NCBI RefSeq assembly: GCF_004342685.1
Contig: NZ_SMBZ01000036.1
Location: forward strand, 1 to 39,574
From: Sphingobacterium alimentarium
GTDB lineage: Bacteria > Bacteroidota > Bacteroidia > Sphingobacteriales > Sphingobacteriaceae
Direction: 5' to 3'
DNA length: 39,574 nucleotides
Position 1 is the first letter of the stretch; each line of letters begins with the position of its first letter. The position numbers were made by a program, and so were the translations under genes. Below the pieces are notes generated by a model that was not told where the DNA came from, did not search any database, and saw nothing but the letters and a program-made list of their open reading frames with translations. Positions 33,341-39,574 of the stretch are shown here, one piece after another.

Positions 33341-33865
33341 TTATTTAGCTTCCGAAGCCAAATTTGCTTCATTCATCGCAATGGTAGTAAGTAGTTCGTC
33401 TGTTTCTTTTTCCTCCGCTAGGATGGTTTTAAGAATTTCAGCGGCTTCCGTATGTTCCATTAACTCTGCATAAGTCACCAGACATCCGTATGATGCAATC
33501 TCATAATGCTCTACTTTTTGAGCAGCCGCAATCAGCGCCGCATCCAATACTTCTGGTGAATCCTCAAATTCCTCAGCGATTTCATCTGCTTCTTCTAGCA
33601 ATCCTTCCATCGCCTTACATTTTTTACCTCGAGCAGTAAGATCCAAATTACTGAACACTTCTTTCAGACGCTCAATCTGATCTTCTGTTTGTTGATAATG
33701 TGTTTCGAATGCTTCTTTTAAGGTATCGCTTTTAGCTGCTTTTGACATTTTTTTAAGACCTTTCAATAGTTGTCTTTCTGCCCCAAGCATATCTTTCAAA
33801 GCATCAACCATTAATTCATGTAAATGACCATTTTTCATGCTTTGTTGTTGTTTTGATGTTGCCAT
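33341..33865 (-). CDS. ferritin-like DUF892 (YciE/YciF-like) protein
   Basis: This 174-residue protein is fully helical with no signal peptide. The YciE/YciF signature appears as LHELMVDALKDMLGAERQLLKGLKKMSK (about 15-42), THYQQTEDQIERLKEVF (about 56-72) and VEHYEIASYGCLVTYAEL (about 117-134), giving the four-helix bundle with Glu and His at the potential metal site. Related proteins are stress-induced in enterobacteria. It stands alone. AAATACTTG is on the minus strand 91 bases upstream, with a second, imperfect copy 21 bases further. Confidence 0.9.
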   Translation of the reverse strand: MATSKQQQSMKNGHLHELMVDALKDMLGAERQLLKGLKKMSKAAKSDTLKEAFETHYQQTEDQIERLKEVFSNLDLTARGKKCKAMEGLLEEADEIAEEFEDSPEVLDAALIAAAQKVEHYEIASYGCLVTYAELMEHTEAAEILKTILAEEKETDELLTTIAMNEANLASEAK

Positions 33866-33955
33866 AATTTCCCTTTTTTAATTGTTTACTGCATTAACCT
33901 TTGAGCAAGTAATAAGTTCATGAAAATCAAACAAACCGTATTTTTATAGTGATGA

Positions 33956-33985
33956 CAAGTATTTGTACTCGTTTTGCAAGTAATT
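33956..33985 (-). promoter_or_regulatory. AAATACTTG motif (two copies) upstream of DUF892
   Basis: CAAGTATTT (33956-33964) is an exact AAATACTTG on the minus strand; CAAGTAATT (33977-33985) is a one-mismatch copy 21 bases away. The same 9-mer pattern is upstream of Mn catalase, cinA and the acidic-protein gene, always on the coding strand. Confidence 0.4.
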
Positions 33986-34046
33986 TTGGCAATATATTTT
34001 CAAAAAGAACACATTTTTCCTTTTAATTTTATTTAAAAGATTAATT

Positions 34047-34070
34047 ATTTAGCTAAATCATATATCTTTG
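34047..34070 (+). promoter_or_regulatory. marR promoter with palindrome
   Basis: TATCTTTG (34063-34070) is a perfect TAnnTTTG -7 element, 18 bases before the marR ATG. A perfect palindrome ATTTAGCTAAAT (34047-34058) lies just upstream of it, between the -33 and -7 positions. This is where an autoregulating MarR dimer would block polymerase. Confidence 0.55.
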
Positions 34071-34087
34071 GATTTCATATTTTATCT

Positions 34088-34759
34088 ATGAACTACAATC
34101 TAATAAAAGATATCCTTACCCTTATTGAATCTTTTGAGAAGATTAATAAAAATCAATCTTACCAAAATTCGATTGATGGGTTTTGTCAGTGGATAATAGA
34201 TGACATGGGACCATCGGATTCTAGTAATTTGGATTGGGCCAATAAAAAGAACGGACGATCTGTCGAAAGCGTTATCAGCACGATGTTAGTTCATATGGGC
34301 AAATATGCCAAAAGCTATTCGAAGTCCGCAATCCATGATTCGGCGTTCTCTACCCAAGACGAATTTATATACCTTATTACCTTGAAAACATTCGGGGTAA
34401 TGACCAAAACAGAATTGATCCGACACAATAAGCAAGATAAACCTACGGGCATTCAAATTATCAATCGTCTGATCAAATGTGGCTGGGTGGTGCAAAAAGA
34501 TTCTAATAAAGACAAACGCAGCAAAATCTTAGAAATTACTCAAGATGGTATAGAAGTCTTAGACCAAAAAATGGACGACATCCGTAAAGCTTCTAAGATA
34601 GTGACGGCCGATCTGACGGAAAAAGAGAAACTCGACTTGGCCCGTATCCTCCTAAAAATGGACAGATTTCATCAAAAAGTCTTCAACAAAAACCTGAGTA
34701 ACGAGCAACTTCTTCACGAAGCCTATGAAGATTATACTATTGCTCGAAATCTTAATTAA
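34088..34759 (+). CDS. MarR family winged-helix regulator
   Basis: This 223-residue protein is longer than a standard MarR (about 140-150) because of an N-terminal helical extension of about 65 residues. The winged helix is at about 80-165: TQDEFIYLITLKTFGVMTKTELIRH, then QIINRLIKCGWVVQKDSNKDKRSKILEITQDG, where DKRSK lies in the wing. The long last helix (about 170-205) would form the dimer interface. It precedes the carotenoid operon in the same direction with 125 bases between, so it is the obvious candidate regulator of crt genes. The signal sensed is unknown. Confidence 0.9.
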   Translation: MNYNLIKDILTLIESFEKINKNQSYQNSIDGFCQWIIDDMGPSDSSNLDWANKKNGRSVESVISTMLVHMGKYAKSYSKSAIHDSAFSTQDEFIYLITLKTFGVMTKTELIRHNKQDKPTGIQIINRLIKCGWVVQKDSNKDKRSKILEITQDGIEVLDQKMDDIRKASKIVTADLTEKEKLDLARILLKMDRFHQKVFNKNLSNEQLLHEAYEDYTIARNLN

Positions 34760-34832
34760 TTCAAATCAAATAATTTAACAACTTTCAAAAAACCATTTGT
34801 GCATATTTTGGTTTATTATAAAATAACAATTC

Positions 34833-34861
34833 CAATTTAATTGTTTATTTTTATACCTTTG
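34833..34861 (+). promoter_or_regulatory. crtI operon promoter with candidate operator
   Basis: TACCTTTG (34854-34861) is a perfect Bacteroidota -7 element 23 bases before the crtI start. CAATT-T-AATTG (34833-34843), a perfect palindrome, lies 10 bases upstream of it, where it would compete with polymerase. I found no clear -33 element. The palindrome is not the same as that before marR, so a shared operator is not proven. Confidence 0.5.
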
Positions 34862-34884
34862 AGATAACAAAATGGTATTTTTAA

Positions 34885-36369
34885 ATGCAAATAAACCAAA
34901 ATACATCTATACAAAAAAAACGTATCGCTGTCCTAGGTGCGGGATTTTCAGGAATATCCGCCGCCTGCTATACGGCAAAGAAAGGCTATGAAGTGCATGT
35001 GTTTGAAAAACATAGCAGTGCCGGCGGTAGAGCTCGACAATTCCGTACGGAGAATGGCTTTGCATTTGATATGGGTCCGAGCTGGTATTGGATGCCTGAT
35101 GTATTTGAGCAATTTTTCAATGATTTTGGTTATCAGGCTAAAGATTTCTACGAACTGAAATCTTTGCACCCTCAGTTCGAAATTATTTTTAAAGATGAAA
35201 AAGTCCAAGTTCCTGAGAAATACGAAGATTTAAGAAATTTATTTGAACAGATAGAGCCAGGCGCGGCACAACAATTAGATAAATTCATGGATGCCGCTAA
35301 AATCAAATACGAGATAGGCATGAAAGAGTTTATTTACAAACCTTGCCACAGCTGGACGGAGTTTGCTTCTATGCGTATCTTGAAAAACGCGGGCAAGCTG
35401 GATTTATTGAGCAATTTCGATGCTTATGTAAACAAATTCTTCAAAGATGCGCGATTAAAGATGATTATGGAGTTTCCGGTAATCTTTCTCGGCGCCGCTC
35501 CTTCTAATATCCCAGCATTATACAGTTTAATGAATTATGGTGGCTATGCATTGGGCACCTGGTATCCTATAGGCGGATTTTATGAGGTAATCCGTGCCAT
35601 GAAGACTGTTGCCCAGGAATTGGACGTAAAGTTTCATTTCAATGCGGAGGTACAGCGTATAAAGACAGATTCCAATAGCATACAATCCATTCTCGTGAAT
35701 GGTGAAGAATTGGAATTTGATGAAATAATCAGTTCAATAGATTATAGCCATACAGAGAAGTTGTTACCTGAAGAAAAGCGAAATTATGACGATAAATATT
35801 GGAAAAACAGAACCTTTGCTCCTTCTTGCTTAATTTTTTATTTAGGAATAAAAGGTAAGGTTCAGAATCTAAACCATCATACTTTATTTTTTGAACACGA
35901 ACTCGCTACACATATCGACGACATATATACACATCAGCAATGGCCGGAAAAACCCCTATTTTATGTTTGTTGCCCGTCCAAAACCGATCCAACTGTAGCA
36001 CCTTTAGAAGATGAAAATCTATTTGTGCTGATGCCGGTTGCAAATGACTTGGAAGACAATGATGCCATTCGCGAAAAATACCTGGAGGAGATGTTGGCCC
36101 GCATTGAGAAGCATACAGGTGAATCCAATCTGCGTGACCGATTAGTCTACAAGCGAAGTTACTGTGTCAATGACTTCAAAAAAGACTACAATGCATATGG
36201 TGGCAATGCGTATGGCCTAGCCAATACATTAAAGCAAACAGCAATATTCAAGCCTGCTATTTGTAATAAAAAGATTAAAAATCTGCATTATACAGGTCAG
36301 CTGACTGTCCCTGGCCCAGGAGTGCCTCCTTCTATTATCTCTGGAAAAATTGTTGCAAACGAAATTTAA
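34885..36369 (+). CDS. crtI: phytoene desaturase
   Basis: CrtI inserts double bonds into phytoene to make lycopene, using FAD. The 494-residue length is normal. The FAD motif VLGAGFSGISAACYTAKKGY (residues 16-35) is followed by VFEKHSSAGGRARQF, the GGR motif. The C-terminal signature LHYTGQLTVPGPGVPPSIIS ends the protein. No membrane segment is seen, as expected for a peripheral protein. It is the first gene of the crt operon, and crtB starts seven bases after its stop. The product chain length (lycopene, four desaturations) cannot be read from sequence. Confidence 0.96.
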   Translation: MQINQNTSIQKKRIAVLGAGFSGISAACYTAKKGYEVHVFEKHSSAGGRARQFRTENGFAFDMGPSWYWMPDVFEQFFNDFGYQAKDFYELKSLHPQFEIIFKDEKVQVPEKYEDLRNLFEQIEPGAAQQLDKFMDAAKIKYEIGMKEFIYKPCHSWTEFASMRILKNAGKLDLLSNFDAYVNKFFKDARLKMIMEFPVIFLGAAPSNIPALYSLMNYGGYALGTWYPIGGFYEVIRAMKTVAQELDVKFHFNAEVQRIKTDSNSIQSILVNGEELEFDEIISSIDYSHTEKLLPEEKRNYDDKYWKNRTFAPSCLIFYLGIKGKVQNLNHHTLFFEHELATHIDDIYTHQQWPEKPLFYVCCPSKTDPTVAPLEDENLFVLMPVANDLEDNDAIREKYLEEMLARIEKHTGESNLRDRLVYKRSYCVNDFKKDYNAYGGNAYGLANTLKQTAIFKPAICNKKIKNLHYTGQLTVPGPGVPPSIISGKIVANEI

Positions 36370-36376
36370 TAAGCCT

Positions 36377-37213
36377 ATGAAAAACACATACGACAAACTC
36401 GCGTATTCGATAAGCAAATGTACTACGCATACCTACAGTACATCTTTTTCATTAGGGATTAAAGCATTAGATGCCAAGTTGCGATCTGCCATATATGCTA
36501 TCTATGGCTATGTGCGTCTTGCAGATGAAATAGTGGATAGTTTTCATGGCTATGATCAAAGTTCGCTGCTCAATCAATTGATTAGAGAAACGGATGAAGC
36601 ACTTGCAAATAAGATATCTATCAATCCGATTATTCAATCTTTTCAAGAGACTGTACACCAATACTCCATAGACAGGCAACTTATTGATCAATTTTTGCAT
36701 AGTATGTCCATGGATCTGGAAAAAGTATATTATGATAAAGAAAACTATGACGAATACATATTAGGCTCTGCCGAAGTAGTAGGCCTCATGTGTTTGCACG
36801 TTTTTGTGGAAGGCGATAAAGCGCAATACGAAAAATTAAAACCTTATGCACAAAAATTGGGCAGTGCTTTTCAAAAAATCAACTTTCTTCGGGATCTCAA
36901 AGAAGATTATTATACATTAGGCCGGTTCTATTTTCCGAATCTGGATTTCATGGCTTTCAACGATGAGACCAAAAAGGTAATTGAAAAAGAAATAGAAGCA
37001 GAATTTAAAGAAGCTTTAATCGGCATCAAAATGCTACCTAATTCTTCTAAATTTGGGGTATATTTAGCTTACCGCTATTATTGGACTTTATTCAAGAAAA
37101 TCCAATTGAAATCCAGCCGGGATATTTTGACAAATAGGACTCGCGTACCCAACACCGAAAAAATGTATTTGATGATGGAGTCGTATTTGAATTTGAAAAT
37201 GGATAGAATATGA
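36377..37213 (+). CDS. crtB: phytoene synthase
   Basis: CrtB condenses two geranylgeranyl diphosphate molecules into phytoene. From ATG 36377 the protein has 278 residues. The first Asp-rich motif is DEIVD at about 50-54 (YVRLADEIVD). The second is in NFLRDLKEDYYTLGRFYFP, which is also the squalene/phytoene-synthase family signature. The start at 36377 (MKNTYDKLAYS) is preferred to the open frame back to TTG 36350, which lies inside crtI. The gene overlaps the next small gene by four bases (37210-37213). Confidence 0.96.
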   Translation: MKNTYDKLAYSISKCTTHTYSTSFSLGIKALDAKLRSAIYAIYGYVRLADEIVDSFHGYDQSSLLNQLIRETDEALANKISINPIIQSFQETVHQYSIDRQLIDQFLHSMSMDLEKVYYDKENYDEYILGSAEVVGLMCLHVFVEGDKAQYEKLKPYAQKLGSAFQKINFLRDLKEDYYTLGRFYFPNLDFMAFNDETKKVIEKEIEAEFKEALIGIKMLPNSSKFGVYLAYRYYWTLFKKIQLKSSRDILTNRTRVPNTEKMYLMMESYLNLKMDRI

Positions 37214-37587
37214 GGATACTACTCTTATTGATGCTACTACAGTCGGTACAATTAGTGGCTAATGATAAGTATCAGGTTTATAGAAAAAATTTGGCTATTG
37301 CCCCTAATGACACAGCATTATGCTTTAGAATGATAGAGGAATTGGCAAAACAGAAAAATGACGATAAAGCAATGGGATATTGGGGTGCATACACAATGAT
37401 TAGTGCCAACCATGTCTTTAGCCCTATTCAGAAGCTGCAATCATTTAATAAAGGAAAAGATGCTTTGGAAAAAGCTATAGTACAAATTCCTAAAGATGTG
37501 GAATTACGCTATGTACGCTATGCGATACAAATATCGATACCCAAATTTTTAGGTTATAAGAATTACAAACAGATAGAAAATGGATGA
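37210..37587 (+). CDS. small exported protein of the crt operon, apparently frameshifted at its end
   Basis: This 125-residue frame has a hydrophobic N-terminal segment (MRILLLLMLLQSVQLVA), probably a signal peptide, and a helical mature part with YWGAYTMISANHVF and pairs of helices like a TPR-type repeat. I do not recognise the family. It sits between crtB and crtZ with a four-base overlap to crtB, so it belongs to the operon. The frame ends at TGA 37585-37587. A neighbouring frame reads on from about 37580 (WMMEQLPHSDKSLQADIQTLL) to TAA 37653-37655, only seven bases before crtZ, so the gene is probably truncated by a one-base shift. Confidence 0.75.
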   Translation: MRILLLLMLLQSVQLVANDKYQVYRKNLAIAPNDTALCFRMIEELAKQKNDDKAMGYWGAYTMISANHVFSPIQKLQSFNKGKDALEKAIVQIPKDVELRYVRYAIQISIPKFLGYKNYKQIENG

Positions 37588-37662
37588 TGGAGCAACTGCC
37601 GCATAGCGACAAGAGTCTACAAGCTGACATCCAGACACTATTAAAATTGAATTAAACACCGT

Positions 37663-38112
37663 ATGAATATATTGATTACCGTTTTAATATTTATAATCAT
37701 GGAGCCTATTACTTGGCTCATTCATAAGTATGTGATGCATGGATTTCTATGGGTATTGCATAAGGACCACCATGACCATAGCCACGAAGGGAAATTTGAA
37801 AAAAATGATTATTTCTTTTTTATATTCTCTATTCCAGCTATACTATTATTCTATTACGGCAGTTTGAAAGATTTCAATTATTTATTTTTCATTGGCTTAG
37901 GAATTACTTTATATGGTATTGCTTATTTCTTTGTGCATGACATATTTATACATCAACGTATAAAGGTTTTTAGGGATACACAGTCCCCCTATTTTTTAGC
38001 GATACGCCGCGCACACAAGCAACATCACAAGCATATACAGAAGGAAGAAGGAGAATGTTTTGGTTTCCTGTTTGTTCCTATTAAATATTTCAAAATTTAT
38101 TTTAAGAACTAA
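37663..38112 (+). CDS. crtZ: beta-carotene hydroxylase
   Basis: CrtZ adds 3-hydroxyls to beta-carotene to give zeaxanthin through a membrane di-iron centre. The 149-residue protein has hydrophobic segments near 3-17, 51-65 and 73-91. All four His motifs are present: His21/His26 (HKYVMH), His33-His37 (HKDHH), His92/His97 (HDIFIH) and His118/His121/His122 (HKQHH). It is fused in translation with crtY: its TAA ends at 38112 and crtY begins at 38113. Confidence 0.95.
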   Translation: MNILITVLIFIIMEPITWLIHKYVMHGFLWVLHKDHHDHSHEGKFEKNDYFFFIFSIPAILLFYYGSLKDFNYLFFIGLGITLYGIAYFFVHDIFIHQRIKVFRDTQSPYFLAIRRAHKQHHKHIQKEEGECFGFLFVPIKYFKIYFKN

Positions 38113-38817
38113 ATGATTGCCTATACTTACCTACTTATTAATTTTCTGACGATAATTATCTGTTTTATATTTTCGTTTCATCCTCGGATACGATTTGATA
38201 AATATTTTAAAGGATTTATCATTGCGAGTGTGCTGGTGGCGATCCCCTTTATCGTTTGGGATATGTGGTTTACGGCACAAGGCGTCTGGTGGTTTAATAC
38301 GAATTACACCATTGGGTTTTCTATTTTTAATCTTCCGCTGGAAGAATGCTTATTCTTCCTCTGTATACCTTTTAGCTGCGTGTTTACCTATTACTGCTTG
38401 ACCAAATTTTTTAATCTGGATTGGGTCAACGGTTTTAATAATATAATTGTTTTTATTACGATAATCGTATGTGCAGTTATTGCACTAGTATTTTCGGATC
38501 GTACATATACTTTTGTGACTGCTGTGCTTACGGTCGCGACGGTGCTTTACATGCATTTTATAGATAAGCAAGAGTGGATTGGCGAAGCGTCATTGGTGTA
38601 TACGATTTTGATGTTGGGCTTTTTGCCAGTCAATGGGGTGTTGACGGGCACAGGATTAGAGTCCCCTATTGTGAATTATAACTCTGCAGAATTTATGAAT
38701 TTTCGGATAGGTACTATTCCCATCGAAGATGCGGTGTACGGATATATTATGATTTTGTGGAACTTATATTTATTTAAGAAATTAACGCGCCACCGTGCAG
38801 TAAAACAGGCTTTATGA
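38113..38817 (+). CDS. crtY: lycopene beta-cyclase, CrtYcd-fused type
   Basis: This enzyme cyclises lycopene to beta-carotene. It is an integral membrane protein of 234 residues with about six to seven hydrophobic segments and no FAD motif, so it belongs to the small CrtYc/CrtYd (CarRA-like) cyclase type. The internal repeat shows PLEECLFFLCIPF (residues ~76-88) in the first half and IPIEDAVYGY (~205-214) in the second, the paired E-rich loops of this family. It abuts crtZ and overlaps idi by four bases (38814-38817). Conserved glutamates in both loops support activity. Confidence 0.92.
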   Translation: MIAYTYLLINFLTIIICFIFSFHPRIRFDKYFKGFIIASVLVAIPFIVWDMWFTAQGVWWFNTNYTIGFSIFNLPLEECLFFLCIPFSCVFTYYCLTKFFNLDWVNGFNNIIVFITIIVCAVIALVFSDRTYTFVTAVLTVATVLYMHFIDKQEWIGEASLVYTILMLGFLPVNGVLTGTGLESPIVNYNSAEFMNFRIGTIPIEDAVYGYIMILWNLYLFKKLTRHRAVKQAL

Positions 38818-39353
38818 ACAGAGAAAGAGATCAGGTTGTCTTAGTGGATACGAATAATAATGCAATGGGCACGATGGAAAAGTACGAAGCGCATGTGCAA
38901 GGTCTATTGCATCGCGCCTTCTCCATCTTCATTTTTAATGACAAAGGAGAACTTTTATTGCAACAACGCGCTGCACACAAATATCACGGCGCGAATCTGT
39001 GGACCAACACATGCTGCTCCCACCAACAGCCGGGAGAAAGCACGTTAGAGGCAGCTCATGATCGCTTGAACTATGAAATGAACATGACCGCCGATCTGGA
39101 AGAGCTATTTTCGTTTATCTATAAGGCACAAGTTGAAAATAACTTAATAGAACATGAATTGGATGTGATATTATTCGGAATAGCGAATCAAGATCCACAA
39201 CCCAATCCCGCAGAAGTGCAAGCTTTTCGATGGATTACTGTTGAGGATCTCGAGCTGTGGATGCAGCAAAACCCTGAGCAATTTACGTATTGGTTTAAAG
39301 ACGTGTGGTCTCGAATAAAAGACCATGTCAATCAAACCATTGATATACTATAA
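38814..39353 (+). CDS. idi: isopentenyl-diphosphate delta-isomerase, type I
   Basis: Idi interconverts isopentenyl and dimethylallyl diphosphate to feed carotenoid precursors. This 179-residue Nudix-fold protein has the catalytic Cys in TNTCCSH (Cys67/68), metal His at 27 and 33 in EAHVQGLLH, and the catalytic Glu in LIEHELDVILFG (about 113-115). It is the last gene of the crt operon and ends 31 bases before the right IS copy. No terminator of its own is visible before the IS end; the IS hairpin may serve as one. Confidence 0.93.
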   Translation: MNRERDQVVLVDTNNNAMGTMEKYEAHVQGLLHRAFSIFIFNDKGELLLQQRAAHKYHGANLWTNTCCSHQQPGESTLEAAHDRLNYEMNMTADLEELFSFIYKAQVENNLIEHELDVILFGIANQDPQPNPAEVQAFRWITVEDLELWMQQNPEQFTYWFKDVWSRIKDHVNQTIDIL

Positions 39354-39383
39354 TTGATGTGTGATTTTTTAGATGTAAAAAAA

Positions 39384-39574
39384 GGGGCTGTATCATAAAT
39401 AAGTGGTACAGTCTTTTTTTATGTTATATTTCCTCTTATTTTTATTGATATAATCATTTGATTTCCTTATATTTAAGTGTTAAAAATCGATGATTATGTC
39501 TCGGAAATTACCTAATTTCAAACCCTACTATCAGCATCAATTGATGGCCTTTCCACCAACCTTTGATGAATTGA
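39384..39574 (+). mobile_element. IS1182-like insertion sequence, partial (right copy)
   Basis: This begins at GGGGCTGTATCATAAATAAG and runs off the right edge. It is an inverted copy of the left-edge IS end (1-256), with about nine differences in the 112-base leader by my reading. The CTGTA...TACAG hairpin followed by T-run is present and could terminate the crt operon. Both copies have an A-run directly outside the GGGG end. Confidence 0.8.
39496..39574 (+). CDS. IS1182-like transposase, N-terminal fragment (cut by window edge)
   Basis: It starts at ATG 39496 with MSRKLPNFKPYYQHQL and is identical to the left-edge transposase start except for one residue (Leu versus Phe at 16). Twenty-six codons are present; the rest is outside the window. 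Confidence 0.75.
   Translation, partial: MSRKLPNFKPYYQHQLMAFPPTFDEL

Noticed and set aside
1..39574. CRISPR arrays, tRNA or rRNA genes
   Set aside because: I saw no regularly spaced direct repeats, no cloverleaf-type tRNA sequence and no rRNA-like segment, although weak tRNA matches could be missed by eye.

Overview
The window looks like chromosomal DNA of a low-GC member of the Bacteroidota, most likely Sphingobacteriaceae (Sphingobacterium or a close relative). The support is the set of family types (DUF3810, Bacteroidota-type nucleoid-associated protein, DUF4142, fused OtsA-OtsB, CrtY of the CrtYcd type), Bacteroidota -7 promoter elements (TAnnTTTG) upstream of marR, crtI and pyrE, AT-rich leaders without strong Shine-Dalgarno sequences, and lipoprotein signals ending in Cys. 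No database search was possible, so genus is inference.

Layout. (1) 1-256 and 39384-39574 are the same end of one IS1182-like insertion sequence, in opposite orientations and both pointing out of the window. (2) 286-8356 is mostly housekeeping: SRPBCC protein, pyrE, a Nudix hydrolase whose start codon overlaps that of pyrE on the other strand, FMN reductase, DUF3810 protein, nucleoid-associated protein, HDAC-like amidohydrolase, YceH, a BNR-repeat secreted protein, a decayed MORN-repeat gene and an unrecognised 151-residue protein. (3) 8521-19661 carries an FAD/Rieske oxidoreductase and then a run of carbohydrate genes on the + strand: fused trehalose-6-phosphate synthase/phosphatase, a GH15 enzyme, an unrecognised 736-residue protein, an SDR, a GT4 glycosyltransferase and an alpha/alpha-barrel-like partner protein. 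(4) 19759-33865 is a stress-type island: Zn-alcohol dehydrogenase with two small partners, Mn catalase, small lipoproteins and membrane proteins, a LuxR-type response regulator, a phytochrome-shaped histidine kinase lacking the chromophore residues, an ECF-like sigma factor, CinA/PncC, DUF4142, YciE/YciF-like DUF892 and two very hydrophilic proteins. A second, inactivated IS1182-like element (29079-30842) sits in the terminator of the sigma-factor gene. (5) 34088-39353 is a MarR regulator followed by a tight carotenoid operon crtI-crtB-(small gene)-crtZ-crtY-idi, predicting zeaxanthin.

How the genes fit together. Trehalose synthesis, Mn catalase, DUF892/DUF4142 ferritin-like proteins, hydrophilic proteins, an alternative sigma factor and carotenoids all suggest protection against desiccation, osmotic and oxidative stress. 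Four exact copies of the 9-mer AAA(C/T)ACTTG lie upstream of stress-island genes (Mn catalase, CinA, the acidic 122-residue protein, DUF892), each in the orientation of its gene. This hints at a shared regulator or sigma factor. The most novel-looking items are this putative regulon, the chromophore-less phytochrome kinase and the uncharacterised cytoplasmic glycan genes at 14388-19661. No tRNA, rRNA or CRISPR array was seen.
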